A DNA stretch of 64,000 nt from CAZAPO01 sp044841755 (GCA_044841755.1 JAXOFM010000001.1:1054001-1118000); one strand, 5' to 3'; positions 32,477-42,783 are shown, numbered from the stretch's first letter. A program made the numbers and translations. The notes: a model not told the origin generated them from the sequence alone.

Positions 32477-33091
32477 TTAACGCTTAGAAATTTCGTCACG
32501 AATTTTTGCTGCTCTTTCATAATCTTCGTTAGCAACGGCTTGATCCAAAAGTTTATGAAGCTCATCAAGCGATTTTCCAGCAAAAGTTTCAGAACCTGAT
32601 GAAGTTTCAATTTCTTCGGCTAAAACTTCATCAATTAAAATATTGTCATCCTTATGCTCTTCTTCGTGTTTCGGATTTACTTTTAAATAAATTCCAGCTT
32701 TATCTAGAATGTTTTTATATGTAAAAATGGGAGCTTGAAAACGAAGCGCCAAGGCGATAGCATCACTTGTTCTGGCGTCAATAATTTCTTCAATTTTATC
32801 ACGCTCACAAATTAAGCTTGAATAAAAAACACCATCAACAAGTTTATGGATGATTACTTGTTTTACAACAATGTCAAATCTGTCGGCAAAATTCTTAAAA
32901 AGGTCATGAGTTAATGGTCGTGGAGGTTTGATTTCTTTTTCAAGAGCAATGGCTATTGATTGTGCTTCAAAAGCTCCAATAACTATTGGCAGTTTTCTGT
33001 CTCCATCCACCTCACTTAAGATCAAGGCATAAGCACCATTTTGGGTCTGGCTATAAGAAATGCCTTTAATATTTAGTCTTACTAAGCTCAT
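32477..33091 (-). CDS. bifunctional nuclease (DUF151) family protein with UVR motif
   Basis: A 204-residue cytoplasmic protein. Residues 1-135 are a DUF151/BFN domain (LPIVIGAFEAQSIAIALE, RPLTHDLFKNFADRF, DARTSDAIALALRFQAPIF), a family with reported RNase/DNase activity. After an acidic linker, residues 170-204 form a UvrB/UvrC motif (LHKLLDQAVANEDYERAAKIRDEI). This combination is usual in Bacteroidota. It follows etfA by 158 bp on the same strand. Confidence 0.85.
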   Translation of the reverse strand: MSLVRLNIKGISYSQTQNGAYALILSEVDGDRKLPIVIGAFEAQSIAIALEKEIKPPRPLTHDLFKNFADRFDIVVKQVIIHKLVDGVFYSSLICERDKIEEIIDARTSDAIALALRFQAPIFTYKNILDKAGIYLKVNPKHEEEHKDDNILIDEVLAEEIETSSGSETFAGKSLDELHKLLDQAVANEDYERAAKIRDEISKR

Positions 33092-33249
33092 AACATTTAA
33101 AACACAAAGAACTGTTTAAATTCGGACTTTACCAACTACATTAAGTAGATTTAAGATGAACAACTACAATTTTCGCTAAAAGTAAAATGTAATGTTTAAT
33201 GTAAAGAGGGGAAATTAAACAGTCCTTTAATAATTACAAGTTATAAAAT

Positions 33250-34206
33250 TTAAGCGTTTTGAGCTTTAAATTCTTTCAATTTTTCGATTAGATGTGGTAC
33301 AACCTCAAAGGCATCACCAACTACTCCATAGTCTGCTGCTTTAAAGAAAGGTGCCTCTGCATCTGTGTTAATTACAACCTTGACTTTAGAAGCATTGACA
33401 CCAGCTAAATGCTGAATTGCTCCGGAAATTCCAATAGCTATATATAAATTTGAAGCAACAGGTTTTCCTGTTTGCCCAACGTGCTCACTGTGAGGTCTCC
33501 AACCAAGGTCAGAAACTGGTTTTGAACAAGCTGTAGCCGCTCCTAATACTTCTGCTAATTCTTCTATCATTCCCCAATTTTCAGGTCCTTTAAGTCCCCG
33601 TCCACCAGAAACAACAATGTCTGCGTCTGCAATAGAAACTTTGTCGGTAGCTTTATCAACTGATTGTACACTAACATTAGAGGTTGTTAATGAAGGGCTG
33701 AATTCTTCAACGGTTGCACTTCCAGAAGCTTCAACTAAACCAAAAGCGTTGCTTGATAGACCGACAAGCTTTATATCTGTATTGATTTCTGTAATATTGA
33801 AAGCTTTATTTGAAAAGGCGGTTCTTTTTACGGTAAAGGGTGAAGTGCTTGCTGGAGCTTCAACAACGTTAGAGGCATAACCAGCATCTAATTCAATTGC
33901 TAATAATGGGGCTAAATATTTACTATCTGCACTAGAACTAACAACTACAACACTAGCGCTTTCTTTTTCTACAGCTTGCTTTATTGCGTTTGCATAAACT
34001 TTTGCGTTAAAGTCACCAGCGTTATTGATATTTAAAACTTTGTCAACACCATAGTTGCCTAATGCTGAAATATCATTTGCGTTAAAAGCTACAGCACAAA
34101 CACTCGTTCCCATTTGATCTGCAATAGCTTTTGCATAAGAAGCAACTTCTAATGCACCTTTTTTAAATTTTCCTTGATCTGATTCTGTATATACTAAAAC
34201 TGACAT
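33250..34206 (-). CDS. etfA: electron transfer flavoprotein subunit alpha
   Basis: A 318-residue FAD-binding subunit of ETF, which collects electrons from acyl-CoA dehydrogenases and other dehydrogenases. The C-terminal FAD domain is clear: SGGRGLKGPENWGMIEELA, then SDLGWRPHSEHVGQTGKPV, IGISGAIQHLAGV, and INTDAEAPFFKAADYGVVGD. Its partner etfB is 18 bp upstream on the same strand. Confidence 0.95.
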   Translation of the reverse strand: MSVLVYTESDQGKFKKGALEVASYAKAIADQMGTSVCAVAFNANDISALGNYGVDKVLNINNAGDFNAKVYANAIKQAVEKESASVVVVSSSADSKYLAPLLAIELDAGYASNVVEAPASTSPFTVKRTAFSNKAFNITEINTDIKLVGLSSNAFGLVEASGSATVEEFSPSLTTSNVSVQSVDKATDKVSIADADIVVSGGRGLKGPENWGMIEELAEVLGAATACSKPVSDLGWRPHSEHVGQTGKPVASNLYIAIGISGAIQHLAGVNASKVKVVINTDAEAPFFKAADYGVVGDAFEVVPHLIEKLKEFKAQNA

Positions 34207-34224
34207 TCTTTTCTCTTTAAGTGA

Positions 34225-34971
34225 TTAAATTACCTTGGCTTCGTTATGTAATAGATTGATCAACTCATCCAGACTATCTGGAGCAACTAATTTCACAGCC
34301 CCTTTTGCGGCAGGTTTTTCAAACTTAACTGAAGTAGTTTCAACTGAAGCTTCTACAGGATCAACAACTGTTAAAGGTTTTTTACGAGCCATCATGATTC
34401 CTCTCATATTAGGAATGCGTAGATCACTTTCTTCCACCAATCCTTTTTGTCCACCTAAAACTAAAGGTAACGAAGTGGTAACGGTCTCTTTTCCTCCATC
34501 AATTTCTCGAGAAGCAGTGGCACTTGTTCCTTCAACTTCTAAACCAATACAATTGTTTACAAAATTAGCTCCTGTTAAGGCAGCTAACATCCCTGGAACC
34601 ATTCCACCATTGTAGTCAATAGATTCTCTACCAGCAATAACTAAATCGTAACCTCCATTTTCTACAACTTTAGCAAGTTGTATTGCAACTGCAGAGCCAT
34701 CTGTTGCTGGAGTATTTACTCTAATTGCTGCATCCGCACCAATAGCTAATGCCTTACGTAAGGTTGGCTCTGTTTCCTGTCCACCAACATTTACAACATC
34801 AACTGATGCTCCTTGTTTTTCCTTAAACCACATTGCTCTGGTTAATCCGAATTCATCGTTTGGATTAATCACAAATTGTACTCCATTAGTATCAAATTTT
34901 GTATCATTTTCTGCAAAATTGATCTTTGAAGTTGTGTCTGGTACATGGCTAATGCACACTAAAATTTTCAT
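34225..34971 (-). CDS. etfB: electron transfer flavoprotein subunit beta
   Basis: A 248-residue ETF subunit that binds AMP and docks the dehydrogenase partner. Motifs: MKILVCISHVPDTT, FVINPNDEFGLTRA, IAGRESIDYNGGMVPGMLA (AMP-binding signature region), and LPLVLGGQKGLVEESDLRIPNMRGIM with the recognition-loop equivalents. First gene of the etfB-etfA unit, divergent from pdhB. Confidence 0.95.
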   Translation of the reverse strand: MKILVCISHVPDTTSKINFAENDTKFDTNGVQFVINPNDEFGLTRAMWFKEKQGASVDVVNVGGQETEPTLRKALAIGADAAIRVNTPATDGSAVAIQLAKVVENGGYDLVIAGRESIDYNGGMVPGMLAALTGANFVNNCIGLEVEGTSATASREIDGGKETVTTSLPLVLGGQKGLVEESDLRIPNMRGIMMARKKPLTVVDPVEASVETTSVKFEKPAAKGAVKLVAPDSLDELINLLHNEAKVI

Positions 34972-35099
34972 AGTTTTTTATTTACGATTGATAGTTGTTT
35001 TTTTGAGCTTACGAAGGTAATTAAATTTATAATAATTTCCTATGCGTGCATAATAAATTTTTTAACCTTAAGAAGCCATAATAATATGCTAATTATTGT

Positions 35100-35107
35100 T
35101 ATTTTTG
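35100..35107 (+). promoter_or_regulatory. -7 element upstream of pdhB
   Basis: TATTTTTG matches TAnnTTTG, 21 bp before the ATG. No clear -33 TTG at the expected distance. Confidence 0.35.
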
Positions 35108-35128
35108 CTGTTCGAAAAAATAATGTAA

Positions 35129-36106
35129 ATGAAAACAATTCAGTTTAGAGAAGCCGTTTGCGAAGCGATGAGTGAAGAGATGCGAAGAGACGAGAGCATC
35201 TATTTAATGGGAGAAGAAGTAGCGGAATATAATGGTGCTTATAAGGCTTCAAAGGGAATGTTAGATGAGTTTGGCCCTAAGCGTGTCATTGATACGCCAA
35301 TTGCAGAACTTGGTTTTGCGGGAATTGGAGTAGGATCAACAATGACAGGTTGCCGACCAATTGTAGAGTTTATGACATTCAACTTTTCACTAGTTGGAAT
35401 TGATCAAATTATAAATAATGCAGCTAAGATCAGACAAATGTCTGGCGGGCAATTTAAATGCCCTATTGTGTTTAGAGGGCCAACTGCTTCTGCTGGTCAA
35501 TTGGCTGCAACACACTCACAAGCATTTGAGAGCTGGTACGCAAATTGTCCTGGGTTGAAGGTAGTCGTGCCTTCAAATCCTTATGATGCTAAAGGATTAT
35601 TGAAAGCTGCAATTCGTGATGACGATCCAGTAATTTTCATGGAAAGTGAACAAATGTATGGTGATAAAGGTGAAGTACCAGAAGGAGAATATATTCTACC
35701 AATTGGTGTAGCAGAGATTAAGAGAAAAGGTGATGATGTAACTATCGTTTCATTTGGAAAGATAATTAAAGAAGCATACAAGGCAGCGGATGAATTAGAG
35801 AAAGAAGGAATTTCTTGCGAGGTTATCGATTTACGTACTGTACGTCCGTTAGATATTAATACAATATTAGAATCGGTTAAGAAAACAAACAGATTGGTAA
35901 TTCTTGAAGAAGCGTGGCCTTTTGGAAATGTTTCTACTGAGATAACATATCAAGTTCAAGAACAAGCATTCGATTATTTGGATGCACCTGTACAAAAGAT
36001 TAATACAGCAGATACACCAGCACCTTATTCGCCAGTATTATTGGCTGAATGGTTACCTAACAGCAACGATGTTGTAAATGCTGTAAAAAAGGTAATGTAC
36101 GCATAA
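35129..36106 (+). CDS. pdhB: pyruvate dehydrogenase E1 component subunit beta
   Basis: A 325-residue transketolase-like subunit that pairs with E1 alpha to decarboxylate pyruvate with thiamine diphosphate. Motifs: EAVCEAMSEEMRRD, LMGEEVAEYNGAYKASKG (with the catalytic Glu), RVIDTPIAELGFAGIGVG, EFMTFNFSLVGIDQIIN, and CEVIDLRTVRPLDINTI. The alpha subunit is not adjacent, so the complex is encoded at dispersed loci. A branched-chain E1 beta is possible but less likely. Confidence 0.9.
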   Translation: MKTIQFREAVCEAMSEEMRRDESIYLMGEEVAEYNGAYKASKGMLDEFGPKRVIDTPIAELGFAGIGVGSTMTGCRPIVEFMTFNFSLVGIDQIINNAAKIRQMSGGQFKCPIVFRGPTASAGQLAATHSQAFESWYANCPGLKVVVPSNPYDAKGLLKAAIRDDDPVIFMESEQMYGDKGEVPEGEYILPIGVAEIKRKGDDVTIVSFGKIIKEAYKAADELEKEGISCEVIDLRTVRPLDINTILESVKKTNRLVILEEAWPFGNVSTEITYQVQEQAFDYLDAPVQKINTADTPAPYSPVLLAEWLPNSNDVVNAVKKVMYA

Positions 36107-36174
36107 AATAAACGACTATTTTTACGTTATATATAAACTTCATTAGCAAAATTGTTGATGAAGTTTTTTTTAAG

Positions 36175-38664
36175 ATGAAATTTAGATTAACAGTTTTCTT
36201 TTTTTTAGTAGCTATTGCTCTCTCTTGGGGACAGTCAAAAGTTGGTGGACATATTTTTGATGGTAATGGAGACCCAGTTGCTTTTGCTAACATTGTTTTT
36301 AAAAGTTCTTCAGAAGGTACGATCTCTAATGAAAATGGGCGCTTTTATCTTGAATCAGATGAAACATGGGACGCCATTGTAATCTCGTTTATTGGGTATG
36401 AAACTCTGGAGGTTCCACTTACTAAGAAAGTTAATTTCGATTTAAAGATTACACTTAATGAAGAAGCTGCAGAATTGGATGCAGTGGTTTTAGTTTCTGG
36501 CAAACAGCCTAAAAAGAACAATCCTGCTATTGATATTCTTAGAAAGATATGGGAACGTAAACGTATGAATGGACTTAAACAGTTCAAACAATACGAATAC
36601 GACAAATATGAAAAAGTAGAGTTCGATATCAACACCATAGATAGTTCACTAATAAAGAGTAAACTATTTAGAGGGATGGAATTTGTGTTCAATCAAGTAG
36701 ATACTTCAAGGGTTACAGGTAAGACCTATTTACCAATGTTTATTAACGAAGCTGCCTCTACCGTTTATGGAGATAATACCTTAAATAAGGAAAAGGAAGT
36801 TCTTAAAGGAAACAAGAACTCAGGTTTTAATGATAATCAAGTGATTATCGATTTTGTTGATGATCTGTATTCAGATTTTAACGTCTACGATAACTATCTG
36901 AAGTTCTTTGATAAAAGTTTTGTGAGTCCATTGTCAAAAACAGGAATCAATACCTACAATTATGTTTTATCTGATAGTACGTTTATTGAAGACAAGTGGT
37001 GTTATAATATTATTTATTATCCAAGACGAAAAAACGAGCTTACTTTTAAAGGAGATTTTTGGGTAACGGATTCTACATATGCAATAAAAGAAATCAATCT
37101 TCAAGCAACAAAAAGTGCCAATATTAACTGGGTAAAAGAGATCTATATAGAGCAAGAGTTTGAAATGCTTAACGATTCTTTATTTTTGGTTACGCGCGAT
37201 TATATGCTTTCTGACTTTGCTTTTAGTAAAAAGGAAAAGAGTAGAGGTGTTTATGGTAAACGAACTACGCTATTCAATAACTATAAGTTCGATATTCCTA
37301 AGGAGAAAAAGTTCTATGATGAAGAAGTGTATTATTATGATAAGGACGTGTACGATCGTGATGATGCCTTTTGGGAAACCAATCGTTTGGAGGAGCTAAA
37401 TAAAGACGAACGAGGTGTTTATAAAATGCTCGATACACTGAAAACAGTAAAGAAGTTTCAGCGTATGTATAACTTAGGAAGTATCTTATCATCAGGTTAT
37501 ATTGAGTTTAATAGCTTGCCGCTTGATTATGGTCCAATTTTTTCAACATTTGGGTTTAATGAAGTTGAAGGAATGCGCCTAAGAACGGGTGGAAGAACCT
37601 ATTTCGGAAGAAATGATATTTGGCGTTTAGAAGGATTTTTAGCTTATGGTTTTAAAGACGATAAGTTTAAATATGGTATTTCAGGTAAATGGTTAATAGA
37701 TAAAAAGAAGCGTCTTATAATTTCTGGTGGTAACAGGAGGGATGTGGAGCAAATAGGAGCTAGTTTAACCACTTCAACAGATGTATTAGGAAGGAGTTTG
37801 GCATCCTCTTCAGTTGTTGGTACAGGAAACAATGATAAGCTTACAACAATTAACCTAACTAGCGCTGCTATTGAGATGGAGCCATGGCGAAATGTTGTGC
37901 TGCGATTGGGTGGTAACTATCGAACTTTGGAATCTGCCTCACCTACTTTTAGTTTAGATTATTATGGTGAAAATGGTGAGATAGCATCTGAAATCAAGCA
38001 ATACGAGACCACATTTTCAGCATATTACTTTCCTGGTCGAAAAATGACAGGTTTCGGGGTTGAACGCTATGAAGCTAATGATGATTTTGCACGTTTGTTC
38101 GCTCAAATAAGTATTGGCGATAAGGGTATGTTCAACAGTGATTTTAATTATACCAAGTTACAGTTTTCGTATTTACAACCCTGGCAGATAGGTGGTTTTG
38201 GTCGCTTAACATCAACCATTGAGCTTGGGAAAACTTATGGCGAAGTTCCTTTAGGACTTTTAAGTGTTGTTCCAGGAAACCAGACCTATTTTTCGATTTA
38301 CAACACCTTCTCGCAACTCGATTTTTATGAGTTTGTTACAGATACTTATGTTTCATTGCATTTAGAGCATAACTTTAACGGAAGATTATTTTCTAGAATA
38401 CCATTATTACGTAGACTCAACCTTCGCGAAATTGTAAGTGTAAGAGGAGTTTGGGGTGAACTCTCAGATAAAAATATTGCGTTAAGTGAACCATCTAATA
38501 TTCCATTAATAGCTCCCAATAGTGAACCATATTGGGAATATAGTTTTGGTGTTGGTAATATCTTTAAGATCTTTCGTTTAGATTTTAATTTTAGAGGTAA
38601 TTATCTGGATAATCCTGACGCCAGAAAATTTGGGATTACTGGGACTTTTGGATTTCATTTTTAA
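36175..38664 (+). CDS. DUF5686 outer-membrane protein with carboxypeptidase-regulatory-like domain
   Basis: An 829-residue exported protein. After a signal peptide (ending ALSWGQ), residues 22-100 are a carboxypeptidase-regulatory-like domain (VGGHIFDGNGDPVAFANIVF, ISNENGRFYLES, VISFIGYETLEVPL). The rest is the DUF5686 body: ILRKIWERKRMNGLKQFKQYEYDKYEKVEFD, then beta-strand-rich sequence ending FGITGTFGFHF, an outer-membrane barrel end. It resembles TonB-dependent receptors without a recognisable plug. Function is unknown. It follows pdhB by 68 bp. Confidence 0.8.
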   Translation: MKFRLTVFFFLVAIALSWGQSKVGGHIFDGNGDPVAFANIVFKSSSEGTISNENGRFYLESDETWDAIVISFIGYETLEVPLTKKVNFDLKITLNEEAAELDAVVLVSGKQPKKNNPAIDILRKIWERKRMNGLKQFKQYEYDKYEKVEFDINTIDSSLIKSKLFRGMEFVFNQVDTSRVTGKTYLPMFINEAASTVYGDNTLNKEKEVLKGNKNSGFNDNQVIIDFVDDLYSDFNVYDNYLKFFDKSFVSPLSKTGINTYNYVLSDSTFIEDKWCYNIIYYPRRKNELTFKGDFWVTDSTYAIKEINLQATKSANINWVKEIYIEQEFEMLNDSLFLVTRDYMLSDFAFSKKEKSRGVYGKRTTLFNNYKFDIPKEKKFYDEEVYYYDKDVYDRDDAFWETNRLEELNKDERGVYKMLDTLKTVKKFQRMYNLGSILSSGYIEFNSLPLDYGPIFSTFGFNEVEGMRLRTGGRTYFGRNDIWRLEGFLAYGFKDDKFKYGISGKWLIDKKKRLIISGGNRRDVEQIGASLTTSTDVLGRSLASSSVVGTGNNDKLTTINLTSAAIEMEPWRNVVLRLGGNYRTLESASPTFSLDYYGENGEIASEIKQYETTFSAYYFPGRKMTGFGVERYEANDDFARLFAQISIGDKGMFNSDFNYTKLQFSYLQPWQIGGFGRLTSTIELGKTYGEVPLGLLSVVPGNQTYFSIYNTFSQLDFYEFVTDTYVSLHLEHNFNGRLFSRIPLLRRLNLREIVSVRGVWGELSDKNIALSEPSNIPLIAPNSEPYWEYSFGVGNIFKIFRLDFNFRGNYLDNPDARKFGITGTFGFHF

Positions 38665-38686
38665 AATTTCTGAACACTTTTTATTC

Positions 38687-39862
38687 TTAACTATCAGAAT
38701 TATTGTTAATTAAAGCATTCAGTCCAAGGATGGGGCCAATTGCTAGAACCATAAAAAGATAATTCGAAGGAATTAAATCTTGCAGTCCACTAAGTAGCTG
38801 TATACTAATTATAGTAATAAAAAACCCGATGCAATTAACGATGGTCAGTGCGGTGCCTTTAATACTTGCTGGAGCATTATGAGCAACTAAGGTTGAAAAT
38901 AAAGGTGAGTCGGCAATAACTACCATTCCCCAAAAGAATAGAAAACCAATAAATATAACTTCCGAAGATGTTTTAAAGAGTAAGGGCGAAACCAAACAAC
39001 ATATGCACGACAGAAATAATGCTACAGAAGCAGTTTTTTTTACACCATGTTTATGGGAAATGTGACCACTTAATACACAAGCAATTCCACCTATGGCAAT
39101 GATTAAGAATGATAATAATGGAATATTAAAATTAGCGTCGACATTTAGTGATTGGTATTTGGCAAGAATGACAGGAATAAAAGCCCAGAACGCATACAAC
39201 TCCCACATATGTCCAAAATAACCAAAAGCGGAAGCTCTAAATTCTGAATTATTAAATACCTTAAAGAATGCAGAAAAATTAAAAGTTAAACTTCCTTTTC
39301 TAAAAGGACCATCAGGAACCAATGTAACCATTAAGACACCTCCTAGTATAGCTAAGGTCGAAACTGCTACTATTACAGCTTTCCAAGGGAGTGCTCCTGT
39401 AATATCTTTTAATAAATGTGGTAATGAAGTTCCAACTACCAAAGCACCCACTAAAAACCCAAGAGATTTACCTAAATTCTTGTCAAAATAGTCTGCAGCT
39501 ATTTTCATTCCTACTGGATAAATTCCAGCCAGAAAAAAGCCGGTAAGAAATCTAAAGATAAGAATCGAGATAAGGTTGTTATTGTCTAGGGTAACTCCTA
39601 AGTTAAATATAGCTCCAAACAAGGCGCTAATAAAGAATACTTTAGAAGGAGAGAACCTATCAGCAATTGTAAGAATAGCAAAGCTTAAAGTTCCTATTAT
39701 GAATCCAAATTGTACAACAGAGGTTAAATGTCCAAGGGCCGCATTATTTAGATTAAAACTGCTAATCAAATCACTCATTACTCCGTTCCCGGCAAACCAC
39801 AAAGATGTACAGCAAAATTGAGAGAAAACAATGATTAAAAGAATTAGTTTAAGATTTTTCAT
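38687..39862 (-). CDS. major facilitator superfamily transporter
   Basis: A 391-residue inner-membrane transporter with about 12 hydrophobic segments. The N-half holds an MFS-like loop FAILTIADRFSPSKVFFISALFG and RFLTGFFLAGIYPVGMKIAADYF; the central loop is short. The C-half starts near AFGYFGHMWELYAFWAFIPV. The pattern resembles CynX/nitrate-like and metabolite MFS carriers, but substrate and direction cannot be read. It is convergent with DUF5686 and 38 bp downstream of the acylase gene, possibly cotranscribed with it. Confidence 0.8.
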   Translation of the reverse strand: MKNLKLILLIIVFSQFCCTSLWFAGNGVMSDLISSFNLNNAALGHLTSVVQFGFIIGTLSFAILTIADRFSPSKVFFISALFGAIFNLGVTLDNNNLISILIFRFLTGFFLAGIYPVGMKIAADYFDKNLGKSLGFLVGALVVGTSLPHLLKDITGALPWKAVIVAVSTLAILGGVLMVTLVPDGPFRKGSLTFNFSAFFKVFNNSEFRASAFGYFGHMWELYAFWAFIPVILAKYQSLNVDANFNIPLLSFLIIAIGGIACVLSGHISHKHGVKKTASVALFLSCICCLVSPLLFKTSSEVIFIGFLFFWGMVVIADSPLFSTLVAHNAPASIKGTALTIVNCIGFFITIISIQLLSGLQDLIPSNYLFMVLAIGPILGLNALINNNSDS

Positions 39863-39900
39863 CTTGATGGTCTCAAACTTTCATTGGGCAGAGCGTTATT

Positions 39901-42090
39901 TTACTCACCTGGTTTATATGTTTTCTTAGCACGTTTCTCTACATCAGCTCTATAATAGGCAACATTTTTAAACTCACAATCAGCGTATGGTTGTGCCTGG
40001 TCATCAAAATGAGGAGAATCAGGATCACCACTTTGCCCACCAGCTAATATGGTTTTAGCTTTTACAGTATCTCCAAACTCAACAACTGCCACAAAACTGT
40101 TTCCTGAAGTTCCATATTGACGTTTGGTGTTTTCACCAAAGCGTGTTCCATAAGATGCTAATGCTCCCCAAAGCCCTGAAGCCATACCAACAGGAATACT
40201 TGGTTTAGTGTCGTCAAATTGTTGAACTATATCTCCATCAATTCTCTGGTAACGATTAAACTCTCCCCAAGGTGTGTTCCAAGAACCGAAGTCTTCTTTT
40301 AATTTATTTAATGCAGACTGGAAAACCTCAAGGCGTTCTGAAAACTTAGAAGTTTTACTCATATAATCAAATCTTCCTAATCGAGAGATACGTTTGTTAC
40401 CTTCCATGGTCGGAATCTTTCCGGATTGCATGTAGCTATTTAGATAGAATTGCGCTAAGGTCATCCCAACCGATTCAACACCAACTCTAAAATCCCATTT
40501 CTTTAAAACAGCAATAGCCTCTCTTGCTTCTTGACTACTTATTTGTTCACTGTCGGCAGCTTCTAATAATCCAGCAATTATCAAATCTGCTCCTGGTAAA
40601 TAAGTGTCATACGCTAATTCAATTAAAGAGTCTAGCGTAAGATCGTCAGCTTCTTGCAATAAAGGAATAGCATGCATGCCTCTAAAGTTCTCAGGGAAAG
40701 AGGTCATATATTCTGGATAATCTTCTTTTTTCGGACTATACTCCGCAGCACTTGTAAAAGGTGTGGAGTTGCAATTTTGTATCCAGCCATTTGGAGGATT
40801 CAGTACTAAAATATTGTCTTCCAGATCGTGTAATCCATTCCAATCTGTTTCTGGGTTACTACCATCAACAGGTTTTGTGTAATCAAACTTTTCATTACGT
40901 TTTGGAATAAAATTTCCATGGTAATACGCAATGGTTCCATCTGTATCAGCATATACAGTGTTGTTAGATGAATTGGTGCGTATATCCATCATCTTGTAGA
41001 ATTCTTCATGATTCGACTTTTTTGTTCTGGTAAAAGACTGCTCTAATGCTTTTATAGGACTCCACATCAATGCTGTCGACACCCATTTATCATCATTAGC
41101 ATGAGTTACTGGACCATGGTGTGTACGATAAATGGTAAAGGTTTTGTCTTGAAAAGTTTCACCAGATTTATATTTCAAGGTCACTTCCAAAGAATCAACT
41201 GGACGTACTTCATCACCATATTTATATGAAGTTTTAACTCCTTCTTTTATAATAGTTTCCTCAAATTCGTCTATAATATCAGTTCCGGTTGAGGTGTGCA
41301 TCCAACCAGTTTTATCATTGAATCCTTGATACACAAAAAACTGTCCCCAAGTTACAGCACCATAAGCATTCAGCCCTTCTTCACTTACCACATGAATTTC
41401 ACCTCTAAAGAAGAAAGAAGTATGTGGATTGATAAGTAACATTGCATTACCAGATTTTGTTTTATCACCTGAAATAGCAAATCCATTAGAACCTCTAGGT
41501 TCATCATCTTTTAATCTAATCAAACCGTTGTCAACAAAAGCTAAATCATTATCCTCACCATAGAAGTCTTTGATCTTTCTAGTTGAAACACGTTCAATAT
41601 CACCACCAATAGAACCTTCACTAAAATACATTGGCATCCATGGCTCAAAGCGAGTCAATAGTTTTGGTTTTACTTCAGGATGTGTAAACAGATAATAATT
41701 AATTCCGTCCGCAAACGCGTTACATAGATCTTGTAACCATTTAGGTGCATTATTGTAGTTTTCTATGGCTTCTTCTTTGGTCATATATAATTGAGCACGA
41801 AGATCACTGTATAATGATTTTTCGCCTTCTACTTCTGCTAATCTTCCAATTGCCCAAATATAATTTCGCTCTACACGATTAAAATCATCTTCGCATTGTG
41901 CATAAAGCATTCCGAAAACTGCATCAGCATCTGTTTTACCATAAATATGTGGAACACCAAAGTCATCTCTAACAATCTCAACATTTTCAGCTTGAGCCTG
42001 CCAACGTCTTTGTTCTTCAGTTAGCTGAGGTTCAGTTTTACAACTGGAAATTATAAGTGAAATGAGTAATAAAGTGAATACCTGTTTCAT
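39901..42090 (-). CDS. penicillin acylase family lipoprotein (Ntn hydrolase)
   Basis: A 729-residue periplasmic acylase. Start at the ATG at 42088-42090 (MKQVFTLLLISLIISSC), a lipoprotein signal; 23 residues further upstream would precede the signal and are not supported. The autocatalytic cleavage site and nucleophile lie at EPRGSNGFAI (Ser at about residue 200), with ENVEIVRDDFGVPHIYG at the front of the alpha chain. The C-terminal half has GNSFVAVVEFGD and ILAGGQSGDPDSPHFDDQ. Family substrates include beta-lactams, acyl-homoserine lactones and lipopeptides; which one here is unknown. Confidence 0.88.
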   Translation of the reverse strand: MKQVFTLLLISLIISSCKTEPQLTEEQRRWQAQAENVEIVRDDFGVPHIYGKTDADAVFGMLYAQCEDDFNRVERNYIWAIGRLAEVEGEKSLYSDLRAQLYMTKEEAIENYNNAPKWLQDLCNAFADGINYYLFTHPEVKPKLLTRFEPWMPMYFSEGSIGGDIERVSTRKIKDFYGEDNDLAFVDNGLIRLKDDEPRGSNGFAISGDKTKSGNAMLLINPHTSFFFRGEIHVVSEEGLNAYGAVTWGQFFVYQGFNDKTGWMHTSTGTDIIDEFEETIIKEGVKTSYKYGDEVRPVDSLEVTLKYKSGETFQDKTFTIYRTHHGPVTHANDDKWVSTALMWSPIKALEQSFTRTKKSNHEEFYKMMDIRTNSSNNTVYADTDGTIAYYHGNFIPKRNEKFDYTKPVDGSNPETDWNGLHDLEDNILVLNPPNGWIQNCNSTPFTSAAEYSPKKEDYPEYMTSFPENFRGMHAIPLLQEADDLTLDSLIELAYDTYLPGADLIIAGLLEAADSEQISSQEAREAIAVLKKWDFRVGVESVGMTLAQFYLNSYMQSGKIPTMEGNKRISRLGRFDYMSKTSKFSERLEVFQSALNKLKEDFGSWNTPWGEFNRYQRIDGDIVQQFDDTKPSIPVGMASGLWGALASYGTRFGENTKRQYGTSGNSFVAVVEFGDTVKAKTILAGGQSGDPDSPHFDDQAQPYADCEFKNVAYYRADVEKRAKKTYKPGE

Positions 42091-42180
42091 AATGAATCTA
42101 GAATAGAAGTTGATTGGTTGTTTTGTTTCTATGATTTTCGAAGGTAACTTATTTTTCATATAAAATCAAAGTGTAATTAG

Positions 42181-42211
42181 TTGATTAAACCTTAAAGTAT
42201 GTCTATCTTTG
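42181..42211 (+). promoter_or_regulatory. ppa promoter
   Basis: TTG (42181-42183), a 20-bp spacer and TATCTTTG (42204-42211), a full TAnnTTTG match. It overlaps an upstream TTG in the ppa frame, so translation must start at the ATG at 42236, 24 bp after the element. Confidence 0.65.
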
Positions 42212-42235
42212 CACTCCCAAAAAAAGAGCATAACT

Positions 42236-42763
42236 ATGAGCAAAAAGAAAGATGTAACTTTTGATGTTTTAATTGAAATCCCAAAAGGAAGTAGAAATAA
42301 ATACGAATATGATTTTGTATTGAACAAAATTCGTTTTGACAGAATGCTATTTTCATCAATGATGTATCCTGGAGATTACGGATTTGTTCCGGAGACTTTA
42401 GCATTAGATGGAGATCCATTAGATGTATTGGTAATGGGAACAGAGCCAACATTCCCTATGTGTGTAATGGAAGTAAAACCAATTGGAGTTTTCCATATGA
42501 CTGATGAAAAGGGTCCAGACGAAAAGATTATTTGTGTACCAGTTTCAGACCCAATATGGAGTAAGCGCGAGGACATAAAAGATATTAACCCTCATAGGCT
42601 TAAAGAGATAGAGCACTTTTTTGAAGTATATAAAGATTTAGAAGAAAAGAAAGTTGATGTTGGTGGTTGGGGAGATGCAAAAGAAGCTGTAGATATCTAC
42701 CATAAATGTGTGAAACGCTACGAAGAGAGTGATCATAAAAAGAACAGAACGTTTACTATTTAA
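42236..42763 (+). CDS. ppa: soluble inorganic pyrophosphatase (family I)
   Basis: A 175-residue cytoplasmic enzyme that hydrolyses pyrophosphate to phosphate. Start set by the promoter to ATG 42236 (MSKKKDVTFDVLIEIPKGSRNKYEYD). Active-site blocks: IEIPKGSRNKYE, MYPGDYGFVPETLALDGDPLDVLV (metal-binding acidic residues), and HFFEVYKDLEEKKV. Size equals E. coli Ppa. A terminator follows, then the membrane pyrophosphatase. Confidence 0.95.
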   Translation: MSKKKDVTFDVLIEIPKGSRNKYEYDFVLNKIRFDRMLFSSMMYPGDYGFVPETLALDGDPLDVLVMGTEPTFPMCVMEVKPIGVFHMTDEKGPDEKIICVPVSDPIWSKREDIKDINPHRLKEIEHFFEVYKDLEEKKVDVGGWGDAKEAVDIYHKCVKRYEESDHKKNRTFTI

Positions 42764-42783
42764 ACGTCTTACAATAAGAGTAT

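Noticed and set aside
36345..36692. 115-codon minus-strand ORF inside the DUF5686 gene
   Set aside because: It is antisense to a well-supported long gene, has no recognisable domain and shows the residue bias of a shadow frame.
42209..42235. Upstream TTG extension of ppa
   Set aside because: It starts inside the -7 element of a well-formed promoter, so it cannot be in the mRNA.
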